In this document: positions 1-12,222 of the stretch, piece after piece
Numbering within the stretch: position 1 is the first letter of the stretch
How the letters are laid out: every line of letters starts with the position of its first letter
Source of the DNA: Hanleya hanleyi
Lineage: Eukaryota; Mollusca; Polyplacophora; Lepidopleurida; Hanleyidae
Assembly (NCBI GenBank): GCA_036873755.1
Contig: JAVTVY010037192.1
Coordinates: 1-64,000 of the forward strand
DNA: 64,000 nucleotides
Reading direction: 5' to 3'
Position numbers and translations under genes: made by a program
The notes under the pieces: model-generated
What the model saw: the letters and a program-made list of their open reading frames with translations, nothing else
What the model was told of the DNA's origin: nothing
Databases searched by the model: none

Positions 1-843
1 AAAATAGATTCAAAACTACCTCCAGGGAAGATGACGTCACGGGATGTTATAAGAGCGACCACCATTCATATTATTACATCCTCTTTTAAAGTTTCACCAA
101 GCTCAGATGGTACGGCCTTCCTATCCCGGCTGAGATCAACTCCAAATGCTCAATTTACTTGGTCATTGGAGTTATTTACCAGTTCTGATGTTTCAATATG
201 TAAAAATAGTCTGGGCAGAAGCAGAATCGAATTGATATTTAACACCTTCGGATTACCCTGAAACCACCAGCTTGCAATACAAAATGCCGCAACATCCATA
301 CCTTCAGTGTCTATTTCATAACCAGAATCGTGTTAGTTCGCCAGCACCTTATTCTGAATGTTTGCATGGATTTTTTTGAGAGCAAAAATATAGTTGCAAT
401 ACAGAACTAACCAATAGGACAATTAAAAGATATGTAACAAAAATATAACATCAACATATAATGTTCCCCTCGCTTCATTAAACCACAAACGATCCGTACA
501 AAAGCTAGCATGGAAAACATGATAACGTTATTCGAACAACGTAACTTACTTACTGGAACCCCGCTGATCCATATTATTGCGTCTCTTTCTTCTTAACCAC
601 TTGGGACAGCTGCCGAGTTACTAAAAATGTGTCACCCTTGCACCGTGACATAGATATTCTGATAATACGATGGACAGCAGGTCATGAGGGACAACTAATA
701 ATGTTACTTCTTCATCAGACGTCCACGATGCTCATTCAATAACATCAGATGAGTTGCTTGAGCTGGTCCATCATCATCCATCAATTCTAAATATTCAAGT
801 TAATAACTCAACAAACTAATGCATAAAAAACAGGTACATACAT

Positions 844-1515
844 TAAAATTTATACAACAAACTGATCTCTCTCAAATAATCTAAAATACAATCTTCTTGT
901 GCTCGATTAAAACGATCTTCCAACGTAGCTGCTCGATAAAAAATATCTATACAGTCGATAAGAATATGTCTCACCGTGAGATCTTCGTGGCATGGAATAC
1001 ACCCTGACACCGGCTCTTTTTTAGTAAATGTTCGTTAGTTAATCGTGTATGGCCGATTCTACATCGTTTAATCATGGTCTGAACGAAACGTTTCTGGCTG
1101 TTGAGAGGAGTATAGCCTACTGGTTTTTTTTATTATCCATAGTATCCCATAAAGATTGAAACAACTTTCTCACATAAGCACAGATAGATGGTCTGAAATC
1201 GCTGCATGGGATTCCAACAGGATCAATCTCATTATCTAGGGTTGCCTTAGCTATTTATCAGCTTCAGTATTACCTTTGTTAGTTTATACTAGGCACCCAA
1301 CAAAACATACTATCAATCTGTTGATCAAATCTAATGTCATATAATTGTAGAATATTCAAGTTGGTGGAATGAGTTACACTTTTAATCGCTTGAAGGCATG
1401 ACAGTGAATCTGAGAATATGACCTATGTTTTCCTTTTATTGGACCCATTACCTTCTAAAGCTGACAATAGAGCTTTTGCTTCTGCAGTGAATAATATTTA
1501 TCGAGTGGACAACTA
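844..1515 (-). pseudogene. LINE relic: RNase H domain and C-terminal Cys/His motif
   Basis: Reading the minus strand gives a decayed C-terminus of a non-LTR retrotransposon of the I/Jockey type that carries RNase H. In order: TAEAKALLSAL (catalytic Glu of RNase H), FSDSLSCLQAI (catalytic Asp), then after a frameshift GNTEADK (third catalytic Asp region), a linker containing CSDFRPSICAYVRKLF, and finally CIPCHEDLTVRHILIDC, the CxxC-H-C motif that ends many such ORF2 proteins. The frame closes at a TAA at 844-846. Several in-frame stops and at least two frameshifts lie between the blocks, so it cannot be expressed. The reverse transcriptase part was not seen upstream. The exact clade cannot be set by eye. 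Confidence 0.75.
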
Positions 1516-2245
1516 GTACCTGAAACTGAGTATCTCACGTTTCAGTCAGGACAACCACTACCAGGTACAGCAAATAAATTCGCGTTAAAGTGGCACAATT
1601 TGTCAGTCTGGAAGAGGCTATATTTTCACATAAATCCAGATGGTCGTATACAAAAAATACCCAACACAGTCAGGATTCGTCCACCAGGCCTTGGTTTTTA
1701 ATATGCTGTTGTTTTACTGACACGCTTGATTATACTCAAGTCGACGTTGATAGTGAAGAGAAATCAAACTACCACCACTAAAACAAGAGCGGAACAAATG
1801 ACCCAAGTTAAAAACAATATCTTTTGTATGCCCACTCACCTTGATAATTCAAAAGATCGGCACATACTTCATACATATCACGTAAATCACAACATTAACA
1901 GGTTAGATAACACGAGAGTGTCCCTTCCAGTGGCAGATTTCATTTCGCAAATATGGTTACGATGGAAAGGCCGTGACATTAGACCGTATTTGGGCATATC
2001 ACGTGCTCACACAACTCGTCAGGTAATACGGGGAAACACTATTTGACAAAGAGGTCTTGCGTATTCATCACGTTTATGTCTGGTTATGCTCTTTGTGGGG
2101 GAAATATAAACTCAACATTTTTGTTGCAAGTGTTTGTGATGGTGAAAGTGCGAGGAATGTGGAAATGAAGAAATGAATAAATTCAGCATAAAAGTTCGCA
2201 TCAGGGTTGTTTTGTTGTTAGCCGTCGTGTAACGACGTGCTATTC
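1516..2245. other. No recognised gene
   Basis: Two overlapping open frames of 63 and 106 codons occur on the plus strand, but neither shows a family motif. This stretch may hold more of the adjacent LINE in a state too decayed to read. Confidence 0.5.
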
Positions 2246-2249
2246 GGAG

Positions 2250-3014
2250 CGTCTTCAGAATTACAAGCGTCTAGTCCGTCATTCATAATCCAGCCGTCGT
2301 CCATTAGAGAATATCCGCGTCCATAATCCGAAGACCTATTCCATATAACAGTATTAGCACCAAACTCAAAAAGACAATCATAGTATACATAAACATAGGC
2401 TTGTTTCCTGCAAGAGAGAAGCGGTCAACAGTTTTCAATGATGCCGGCAAGACATCATGATGTTCCAAAAATATCAAATCCGTATCGCTGATCAGCATTC
2501 TTAATCCATAATATTCGTTGTAAAGTCGTCATCTAAAGAATGATGTATCTCAGTCACGCTTTGATTGTGACTGTTCATATGAGTACCATGAGGATCTTGA
2601 AGTACATGGGTTCATACGGCCCCTAGCCCCGGGTTAAGCGGAATTAGACACAAGTTACGAAACGTAGCGCCATAGATCTTGCACGCTACGTTCGTATTTT
2701 GCTATCAGCATGCGATATGTATCGCCAAATTTGAGAAACTTTGAGTGGAGGCGCTTGGTGGAATAGCCCTGTTTTATAAGTTTCTGCAACCATGTTTTGT
2801 GACGTTGATTAAAATCATCACATTTAACACAGGATCTAGCAAATGCTACTAAGCGATATATGTATACGCCATATGCAGGTCCCACTGGAATATTACTATC
2901 CAGAAAGGGATAGTTTACGATGTCGAAATTGTAATCATCTCTTTTCTCATGATTACAGTCAGAAAACTTTTCACTGGCCAATCTGGACAGCCGCTGCCGA
3001 CGCTGGCGCTTCAC
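2250..3014 (-). pseudogene. Retroelement 3' end, copy 1 (RT C-terminal region plus tail)
   Basis: The 119-codon minus frame at 2655-3014 carries KRDDYNFDIVNYPFLDSNIP, then GVYIYRLVAFARSC, DDFNQRH, LIKQGYSTKRLHSKFLKF and a terminal DLWRYVS. This succession is familiar from the C-terminal end of reverse-transcriptase proteins of a family common in invertebrate genomes. I cannot name the clade with certainty. Downstream (2250-2650) is a tail that recurs elsewhere in the window. It includes a second open frame (2304-2498) ending in a hydrophobic stretch and IMDADIL. The element end is taken as TTACAAGCGTCTAG near 2250 because several copies share it. No RT catalytic YxDD motif is present, so the copy is 5'-truncated, as is usual for target-primed elements. 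Confidence 0.6.
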
Positions 3015-4096
3015 TACCCGGCCAAGACTTCATTCGGACAAAATAGTTCTGTGTTGTTTTTGATAAAAATGGAGTACTGCAGGCTTTTCTATCCTCTTCT
3101 GGTAGACAGGAAGTACGCGCCCTGGAGCATCGCTTAAAATTGTATCATTCCAATGTTGTTTCTTAGGTAGGAAGAATACTTCGCAATCTTTGATACAAGT
3201 CAGAAATAGAGAACAGTCAGAAAAATAGTACCTTGGGGTCAAACTCCACAACACTTACAATCGTTTTAAAACAAAAGACTCAAAATGTCAGACTGCGACA
3301 TTAGACTGGTTGCCTCCCTTGGTATTTCATATAGGAAGGAATACAAATGGAAGCAACCAGTCGATATGATTCATTACGACTGTAGTAGAGATGAAGATGA
3401 TTGTGCTTTCATGCGAGGAGAATGATTTTCTCAGACGCCATTATGTTCCACGCCAACAATTTCTGTCCTTTGTTATTTTTTTGTTTTTCCCTGATTTGCT
3501 GTAGTTATATTTTATGATATATGACACTGTCATAGTTGAAAGGCCAGGATTCGATCGCTTGAAGTCAGTAATTGAGCCTCGACCGACGCTACAATAACAA
3601 AACAACAGTGGTAACGGATAACGGAGATTGAAACAGATTATTGGAATCTTGGAGATGATCATTTGGAATTGATTTGCTGACTTGAACATATTTTTTTAAT
3701 TGATGATACCATGGTCCGATACTGTTCACTATCTAGAGGGACTCTCACTAGACATTGATTTGTTGATAGTGTAATTATTTTGATAAACACATATTCAACC
3801 GTTAAAGTCCGCCATAATCTTCAGCTCAGATATTTTGACTGTCAAAATTCAAAGATTCAAAGCTGCCAGAGGCAAGGGCATTGATTTTATGTAAAGTAGG
3901 ATTATAGTGGGGACTTTCGCTCATGTAGTGAACCATTTTCTGTTAAAGAAAGCAAATCACTATCAAAAAATTGATATCAGAAACCTGCAAATTAAAAATT
4001 TGAGACATTTCATCTTTTTCTTTACTTTGTATTTGTGTATTTTCATTCAGTCTGCAGATGTTTCCAATGGTTACTAGTAGACCAGCCACCCAACCC
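3015..4096. other. No recognised gene
   Basis: Minus frames at 3030-3254 and 3441-3689 have no recognisable motif. The first could be an eroded upstream continuation of the retroelement at 2250-3014, but I see no conserved block to support that. Confidence 0.4.
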
Positions 4097-4390
4097 AAAG
4101 ATGGCTAGAAAACTTTTTGATGGCATCGCGTGTTAAAAGCTGTCATCCAGGCTTAACCAACTATACATGGTGTGCAGATTACGATGTGACCAGATGACAT
4201 TCTCATTTTTGACCGTTAAGGTCATTTTGAGGTCATAAAGGCCATTAGAGGTCAAATAAGGATAAACCATCTATTTTCTGCAATATCTTCATAAAGGAAG
4301 AGTTATTGTGACTGATTTTTTTAACTTGCTTCATTTTTCTTCTGGTCTTACTTACTGGTGATTTGCATATTCACAGATGCAATGGAGTGT
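4097..4390 (+). repeat. Dispersed repeat R1, copy a
   Basis: This segment (GTTAAAAGCTGTCATCC and following, with GGTCATAAAGGCC and a CAAATAAGGATAA block) recurs 785 bp downstream at 4896-5175 with roughly 75-80 percent identity by eye. The 3' part recurs inverted at 7386-7540. It contains no gene. The class is unknown. Confidence 0.65.
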
Positions 4391-4895
4391 GGGAAATTTT
4401 AACAATACCATACCTTGGGTGGGGGGGGCATTGTGGCCCCCTTCCAAACTTTCTGCCCTATCTTCGAATCGGTAAAAAAATTGTGAGCTGACGCTCCATG
4501 GCTTTGTAGTTTATCATACTGGGGTCATGTTGAGCCTATTTGCATCGCTACGAGCAGAAAATCATGAGTAAATTCAAAATGGCGGCTATGTGGCGTATGA
4601 GAAAAAAATGTTGTTTTCGTCATTTTTGGTTCAAATTCCTACTTCTGTGAGGAAAAGGGGACAAAAACTATTTCATTTTACATCAGATGATTATTCACTA
4701 AATTATCATGCAGTTTTTGTGAAGAAAACACATAAATAAAAAAATAGAAAATCATCACGTGGCCATCTTGGATTTTTAAAACATTTTCTCGTAGAGCTTG
4801 ATCCAATGGTATAGTGTGGTAAGATTCAGCTCCCAGCTGGAGGGACAAGAAAAACATTTAGGGGGAGCAGTGACCCCAAATTAGTGAGCCAAACC

Positions 4896-5175
4896 AAGAA
4901 GATGGCGGCATCGTTTGTTAAAAGCTCTCATCCATGCTTAATCAAATCTACATGGCGTGGGGATTGAGATGTGATCGGATGACATTCTCATGTTTTACCT
5001 TGAAGTTCATTTTTTAGGTCATGAAGGTCAAGAGATGTCAAATAAGGATAAGTCGTCTATTTTTTCTATATCTTCGTATAGGAAGAATAATTACTACATT
5101 ATGGTTGGTAATATTTTATTAGGTGATTTACGTATTTACGGATGCAAAACGTTATGTGAAAATTCAATATAACAT
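4896..5175 (+). repeat. Dispersed repeat R1, copy b
   Basis: Second direct copy of the repeat at 4097. The intervening sequence (4540-4850) contains AAGATGGCGG/CATCTTGGATTTTT-type words that also occur near 62.5 kb, so the element probably extends beyond the part aligned here. A poly-C run follows at about 5210. Confidence 0.6.
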
Positions 5176-5531
5176 CCACCTCTGATCTCCTTGCTATGTG
5201 TAAGTGTATGCCCCCCCCCCACCCCCTGATCTGGTTCTAATCTCCCATCCGCATGATCGAAACTTCAAACTTATCAGTTTTATAGCTCAACTGACAAAAT
5301 TGTCCGTCAACAAAGGAAATATCTGATGGCGCTCAGGATTTTTGGACAGGACCGGGCTGTCACAAGCCGGAAGCTACACACAGAAACATTTGTTAACATA
5401 TATGGTATTGCTCTTGTACAAGTAGCTTGTCTATCAGTCAGATGCAAGATAAAGTGATTTTAGATATTCTTTTTGGAAGATATGAGCAACATTCCATAAA
5501 AATGGAGGGAGACGGGTACCCGTGTTCGTAG

Positions 5532-5660
5532 TCAGATGGTCAGGATAATTACCCTTTACCAGGTGTCCCTAGCTGTTTCTAGTCAGATGGTCAGGAATAT
5601 TACCCTTGATCAGGTATCCCTGTGTGCAGTCAGATGGTCAGAATAATTACCCCTTATCAA
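5532..5660 (+). repeat. Short tandem repeat, three units of about 50 bp
   Basis: The word GTCAGATGGTCAG starts at about 5532, 5582 and 5629. Each time it is followed by ATTACCC and a TATC/CAGGTATCCCT-like block. The units are diverged and have no coding content. Confidence 0.7.
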
Positions 5661-7385
5661 GGAACTGGCTTGTCACCTAACCATGCCAAGGATGCCTTAG
5701 CTTAATATTTGTCAGAAGAGTTAAACATAATTTGATAATCAGACAAGTACATATGGTAGTTCTTGGATGATTTCATCATTGAAGGAAACAAAATTTTCAA
5801 CCAGGGTCATAGAATTCAACATTATACAGCGAAGTTTGCCATGAAGAGATGCATATAGTCACTCTTTTGAGACGGGTTTACCAGCTGAAAGCTGAAGACA
5901 GATTGAATTGTCAGTCTGGTAACCACCAATAAACAATCCTCTATGTGGCCTCTGGTACCAACAAATGCTTGGCGACTCTTACAGGCTCTCGTTGCATCAG
6001 TAGAAATTATTATAACGGAGAATAACTCATTTGTTGAATTGTTCATGAGGTGACCACACCAACCAACATTAAAATTTCGAAACGCAATTGTCCTGGTGTG
6101 CATTCATGTGCCATGCTTCATTTTTAGATGGATGCCCAGAATGGCGCGACCACACATCCCCTATTACCGACTCAAGCGCTATTCGATTCATGGATCGAAG
6201 AGGAGGGCTGATACCATAGCTGTGTTAACTTGAAATCGTGCATGTGAGATGTAAGCGACGCCAGGCCTATTAGACCTGATGCCACCACACTTTGACTAAT
6301 GTGTGAATATTGTAAAAAATTGCAAAAGCGCTTCAAGGTTTGCCCAAATAGCAGCCTGAAATTAGGTGTCGTGAGTGATAGATGAAAGGAGGGGTATAAT
6401 TTTGAATTGCTGGGGCAAGAGGCTTTAGGCCTCTGCATAAAAGCCGTTACCGGTATGCGAATCAGTACATGTTTACGATCAAAGAAATTGTATGTTGTTT
6501 GAGATAAGAAAAATGTTCCATATAGGACTAAATCAACGATTGACCAAATTTCTGAAGACATCTCATGGCCATCATTTCAAATCCATGTGTGAACCGTTAC
6601 ACCTAAGATTATGTGAAGTTGCAATGCAAATGAGGGATAAGTTCCTAGTGGAGGAAGAGTCACACCAGAAGCTGTCCCCCTCCCACCAGTCCTGGTAGGT
6701 TTAATGTCAGCAGCTAGAGGCTGTCCTAGCTTATTATTTTAGGTTTTATGTGTGGTCCAATGAACTATGTGTGCTGCCACCTCTGAATTAATGTTGCAGT
6801 ATGAATCACCCTCATATTTCCTGGTGAATCAGTAAATACAATATTTAGTGGATGTATATGACGGCCATACTGGAAAATGAACGAAAATACACAACTATTA
6901 CATTTTTTGATGCGGTAATTCCCAGAAAATGTCTCAGTCATTCTATCCCAACAATATCACGAATTAAGGAGATGTCTGGGGAAATGCAAAATGTAAATGC
7001 ACAAATACAGCTTGGCATACGCCATTTTCAGAATCAGCAGATCCAAATTTTGTAAAAAAAAAAAATTATTCACGATTCCAATCTGATGGATAAGGATCGA
7101 TAATGACCCAAGTGTGTTCAGATATAAAGGAAGCTCGCCTTGTTTAACAGTTAGAAATCGCCTTGTTAAACAGTTACAATTAGTAGTTATATGTATGGGC
7201 AACTTTGACTACTTCAGAGTAAGTTTTGGATGAAATTTACGGGGCGCCATATTGAATTTTCTCATGATCATTTGTGCCAGGGATTATGCAGATATTTTCA
7301 AAATGAATAAACTATCAAGTGTTAAAGATTGAGCCAGCTTCAATCTTCAATTACTAAGCTTTCACGAAAAGTTTGATATAATATC
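5661..7385. other. No recognised gene
   Basis: Open frames of 67-129 codons occur on both strands (for example 6172-6561 minus and 6492-6698 plus), with no motif I recognise and no clear codon-level signal. An A-rich run lies at 7055-7066. Confidence 0.4.
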
Positions 7386-7540
7386 CTGATTTGAACCCAC
7401 GTGACCTATTTGGCCTAAAAATGATCTTTACGGTCAAAAGCAAGAATGTCATCCGGTCACATCTCAATCCCCACAACATGTAGAGTTGATTAAGCGTGGA
7501 TGATTGCTTTTAACACGCGATGCCATCAAAACTGTTTTTT
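7386..7540 (-). repeat. Dispersed repeat R1, inverted partial copy
   Basis: The reverse complement matches the repeat at 4097 and 4896: the GTTAAAAGC, ACATTCTTGC and GGTCATTTTTAGG-like blocks occur in the same order. Confidence 0.55.
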
Positions 7541-7596
7541 TATCTCTTGGCTCGCCTACTATACTGTGTGAAGCCAACAACTGAACATTTAGATCA

Positions 7597-7752
7597 AGAT
7601 ACACTGGTGCAACTGGTCAAACCGGTTGGCAATACAGAAACCAGAAACACTATGCATACACTCGTTTAATTCTTTCCACTGATGTGGAACTAAATCCTGG
7701 ACCATATCATGATCTATCACCATCAGACATAATTTCTACAGACTATCAATAG
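7597..7752 (+). pseudogene. LINE ORF fragment with 2A-like motif DVELNPGP
   Basis: One plus-strand frame reads ...GWQYRNQKHYAYTRLILST followed by DVELNPGP (7681-7704) and closes at TAG 7750-7752. D(V/I)ExNPGP is the core of 2A ribosome-skipping peptides. Such motifs are known in N-terminal parts of several invertebrate non-LTR retrotransposons (CR1/L2-like and others), where they follow a hydrophobic LILLLS-type run as here. No endonuclease or RT follows in frame, so this is probably a stranded 5' fragment. Skipping activity is inferred from the motif only. Confidence 0.6.
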
Positions 7753-9500
7753 GGAAGTGATTGCATCTCAGTAGATTCCCGAGGACGACATGAGCGCATT
7801 CATGCCATCCGAAAGGCCTGAATGAAAGCCCACTTGAACGCAATTTTGTACTGCAGTGATGAATTGTATAGGTTTGTTCTTTTCTCTGGTACAAGCCATT
7901 CACCAAACCTTATTCCAAGTGATGTTCCTGAAAATTTCAACATTAATTTCAGACATGCTCGTACTGGATGAGGGCAGTTGTTCCTCCGGATACCTTGACC
8001 ATCTGAATAGTGCCTCAAATCAATTCGGGTACAACCTTGAGTACTCGTTTAATTTGGCTTTAGTCTCACCATTGCCACCATTGCCATCTTTTGCTGTGCT
8101 TATTTTGAACACATCAATTGCTTCAATTTCATGTTATAACTATTATCATAACGTAGTTGAGGTGGAACTTTCACATATTGTGAACAGATATTTTCTCTTG
8201 CCATTACTTTACGAGAGATCCTGAAGGATCTTGGCGCCCACCATTGTCAGATAATTGTAAGCTAATAACAAGAGGATCTTTTTGTCTATTGATTTGTATT
8301 TTTTTGCGGAATTTCGAATTTCAGCGAAAAAGATAAAAAAGGGGAAGGTAAATTATACAATGGTGTGAAACATGTCTGGCTTTAGTCTTTATTTTTCAAG
8401 GAAATGACTTGATAAACAGGGGATTCTTTTGAGAAGAAGGGCGGGAAGAAATCGTATTGTCTTTAAATAGGAGAGGGAGGTAATTTACTGAAAATGGTAA
8501 CGTTGATTTGAAAGATTGATTTTGTTTGTCTGTTTGTTTCTTTGTATTGTTTCTCGAAAGAAGTATTTGGGAAACGATATGAGAACCAGGTATGGAAAGT
8601 CAGGCAAATTTAGGATACACAGAAATACTCCTCAGTCCTCTATTTGACATACCGATAGTGGGTTCTGTCATTTTTGTTCTTGACATGGTACATGCCCAAA
8701 TAATCGTGGTCATCGTGGTGTGCACAATGTGGCTGATTTTACGTGCATGACGGTGTCACCAAATAAGGAATTAGAGACTCTTGGACAATGTTGATGTAGG
8801 ATTCATATGCACAAGCAGTTATACTGTTAATATTTTATGTCGCTAAAAGTTAAACCATTGTGATGTGAATATTTTGTGAAACAATGTTCATGTCTTCGAA
8901 AGGACTGTTTTAGTAGGAGAGGCCGGGGTGATGCCGGACATATAACTTCAACACATGTGACATCGATACTTCTTCGCTGCACTGTAATTTACTTCTGCAA
9001 TGGCAAAGACACAAAGTAGGTCTGCTGTTACCCAACATATAAATAGGAATTTTTTTTTTGTTCAATATAGATTTATTAAGAAATCATAAAGTCAATGTCA
9101 CCCTGTCAGCAAATGCGAGGAGATGTAATGTCCGGTAACAAGGTTTGACTATGAAAATAAAGATGGCAGGTAGGTGGCCATAGTCCGTAGATTCCTTCTG
9201 TATGTAGGAGCACCTCCAATGCTAGGAGTGTTATACATGCATATATATAGAAGTGAAAGTCCATTAAGGCATATTCAAAATAAAGTAGAATATGCGGGAA
9301 GGTGTTGAACATCATTTGGAGCACTGCACGTGAAAGGTTACAGATGACATTACAGAGCGTTCAAGAGTTCAGTTCTCTGCTAATGAAGAGTGTACTGGTA
9401 TCGGTTGAGAACACCCATCACATTTGCGACACATCCAAGGTCGCTCAGACGAGATGAAGGGTCTTATGGTAAAGGCAGATATATCCTCTGGTGCCCTTGC
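7753..9500. other. No recognised gene
   Basis: The largest open frame (7856-8224 plus, 122 codons) is hydrophobic and shows no family motif. The rest is AT-rich with T-runs. Part of 9300-9500 may be the 3' untranslated end of the LINE relic that follows on the minus strand. Confidence 0.4.
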
Positions 9501-9506
9501 AATGTG

Positions 9507-9983
9507 TCACAGGTCTTGAGGCACTCGGCACACAGTTTTGTAAATCAGAGCAAGAAATTTGTCTCTGGTGCCCTGAAGGATGTCACACACGTGACAAGGA
9601 TTATGTATGCACGACTCTGGATGTTCAGAACACAGCCGGCAGGTTGGATCCACAGCAAACTGGTTGAACACAGATTTGTTTGACTGGAGTACATATGTTC
9701 CTGTCAAGGGCCTTAGCTGAATGGGGAGGGCTCGGACATCTATTACACCCATAGAGACTGAGGATATCGCTGGATGAGGGTCCATATATCTGAGAAAAGG
9801 ATACGTATTAAATTTGTTAATGGGATTAAAAAAGACCGCAATGGCGACCTGTGTACCAAATTTAAAAAAAATATATGTTGAATCCCAGGAATTTGTGAAA
9901 ATTCTCTTCAAGAAATAGACGGCTGTTATGTATTGGTTTAGACTATCATGACTATGGAACTTGTCCCATTTTTTGCAACCCAT
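9507..9983 (-). pseudogene. LINE reverse-transcriptase C-terminal fragment
   Basis: A 158-codon minus frame. Residues from about 90 onward read LTGTYVLQSNKSVFNQ, then DPTCRLCSEHPESCIHNPCHVC, a CxxC...H...C arrangement with the LTGTYxLQ/FNQ lead-in typical of C-termini of invertebrate non-LTR retrotransposon ORF2 proteins. The first 80 or so residues have no visible RT motif, so only the very end of the protein is present. It differs in sequence from the LINE relic at 844 and is therefore a second family. It borders the tandem duplication starting at 10,041. Confidence 0.6.
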
Positions 9984-10040
9984 TCATGTATGACAGGTCA
10001 CTGATTGAGAAGGAAATACTTATCTTTTAATTTTCTTTTC

Positions 10041-11470
10041 TGGCTATAACTTGCCATTACTGAAGACGAAAAGAAAAATTGCAATGAAATGTATGGCAAC
10101 TACATGACGTTGGTGATATAATAGAATAACAGATTTGTACTCACTTGTCAGAAGACACTCCAGAGATTAAGTACAGGAATCGATATCTCATCAGAGCATC
10201 CTGGTGATCTCTATCTCTTCTTCACGATACCAAAGTCCAAAGTCAAGGCATCTTGGAGATGCCCATGCAGGCCACCAAAGGACATTGGTAGAGTGTACAT
10301 GTAACTCAAGGACTGGCTTGATGTGCCAGGAGCCTTTAGTCAGTGTAAATTTTCTGCATTTTAAATATTTGTAATATGGTGCTCAAAAGTGACAAATCAC
10401 ATTTATTTGGTAATTGGCTATGAATGGGGACCCTTTATTGGATGTCTGATTATGGATTAAGGGAGAACATGCTTAGAATTATCGATGTATTAAAATTCAT
10501 ATAGTAAATTTCTAATATGCTCTAATTCGTTCTTGCTTTCGTGTAGAAATTCGTTCGTTTTTCATTTGTGATTGTTGTTTGATTTGCTGAGAAATATGTT
10601 GGCTGATAAAGAGATGACTTTCAATGAACGGATGTAAATGCACAGAATACAAGTCCATGGTTAGACCAATAAGTTGGTATTACGCCAGCCTGCACACTCT
10701 TTTCATTGGTGTAGATGTGGTCGAGTAATGTCCCATTTACAGTTGTGGGTTCAGTGGCTATAACTTGCCATTACTGAAGACGAAAAGAAAAATTGCAATG
10801 AAATGTATGGCAACTGCATGACGTTGGTGATATAATATAATAACAGATTTGTACTCACTTGTCAGAAGGCACTCCAGAGATTAAGTACAGGAATCGACAT
10901 CTCATCAGAGCATCCTGGTGATCTCTATCTCTTCTTCACGATATCAAAGTCCAAAGTCAAGGCATCTTGGAGATGCCCATGCAGGCCACCAAAGGACATT
11001 GGTAGAGTGTACATGTAACTCAAGGACTGGCTTGATGTGCCAGGAGCCTTTAGTCAGTGTAAATTTTCTGCATTTTAAATATTTGTAATATGGTGCTCAA
11101 AAGTGACAAATCACATTTATTTGATAATTGGCTATGAATTGGGACCCTTTATTGGATGTCTGATTATGGATTAAGGGAGAACATGCTTAGAATTATCGAC
11201 GTATTAAAATTCATATAGTAAATTTCTAATATGCTCTAATTCGTTCTTGCTTTCGTGTAGAAATTCGTTCGTTTTTCATTTGTGATTGTTGTTTGATTTG
11301 CTGAGAAATATGTTGGCTGATAAAGAGATGACTTTCAATGAACGGATGTAAATGCACAGAATACAAGTCCATGGTTAGACCAATAAGTTGGTATTACGCC
11401 AGCCTGCACACTCTTTTCATTGGTGTAGATGTGGTTGAGTAATGTCCCATTTACAGTTGTGGGTTCAGTG
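10041..11470. repeat. 714-bp tandem duplication at the Helentron downstream end
   Basis: The stretch 10,041-10,756 is repeated at 10,755-11,470 with an exact 714-bp offset at every point checked and about nine substitutions (for example A/G at 10,108 versus 10,822). It contains the Helentron 3' non-coding region plus the last codons of its endonuclease domain. The junction has a 2-bp TG overlap. This is a segmental tandem duplication rather than two insertions, because both copies end inside the coding region at the same base. Confidence 0.9.
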
Positions 11471-12222
11471 ATTAACTGGGTAAGTGATAATTCCTGTTCC
11501 ATGAATTGTACAAATGCATTATCTTTCTCCAGCAAGTTCATATTAAAATTTCCAAGAAAGAAAGTCGGTTTATGTGTATTTATGAATGGCTGGATATTGT
11601 TGCGTACAACATGTTCTAGTTGTATATCTGACAGTTTTGGTGTTTTGTAGATGAATATAACTTGAACATCATTTCTTTTGATTTGTGCATTTATGAAGAT
11701 AAATTCAACGTTATCATAGATGTGAGAATTGACCTTCGTCACAGTTATATCATCCTTTATGTATGCGACTAGTCCATGAAATGGTCTGGTCATGTTGGAT
11801 GGCCGAGCTTCATCTAATCTATACGTTTGAAACCCTGGCAGCTCATACTGATCAGCTTTGTCTGTATTTACAAGACGGGTCTCACAAATTCCAATTAAGT
11901 CTGCATTCTGTATATTTGGGTCACTCTTGATATCGTCTATATGTAAATGCAGGGATCTAGCATTGTTGAACAGAAATTTTACCTGGGAGTTGTCAATACT
12001 GTACAGAGGTGTGCAACACAACTGAAGTCTTTCCATTTCTTGATGTACCTTTTCATCCACTTTCAATGCTTTCTCATTGAAGTCAAGAATGTGCAAGTTT
12101 GCTAATTTGCGAACTCGTGACAGTGCAACATAATGAACATGTGGGGGTTTATAACTGGAGCTTAGATCTACAACAAGTTCATCAACTGTGGCGCCTTGCG
12201 CTTTGTGAACAGTCTCAGTCTT
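11335..12222 (-). pseudogene. Helentron: helicase motifs V-VI and C-terminal endonuclease
   Basis: The frame opens at about 12,222 with KTETVHKAQGATVDELVVDL and HVHYVALSRVRKLANLHIL, the last two motifs of a Pif1-type helicase. It runs without a break into an endonuclease/exonuclease/phosphatase fold of about 205 residues. The endonuclease blocks are FNNARSLH, ICETRL (the metal-binding Glu is kept), LGNFNMN and SNHGLVF. The last two normally read GDFN and SDH, so two catalytic Asp residues are Asn here. In family members this nuclease is thought to nick DNA during transposition. The direct continuity shows that helicase and nuclease belong to one polyprotein. The last codons are duplicated in the 714-bp repeat to the left. 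Confidence 0.85.
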
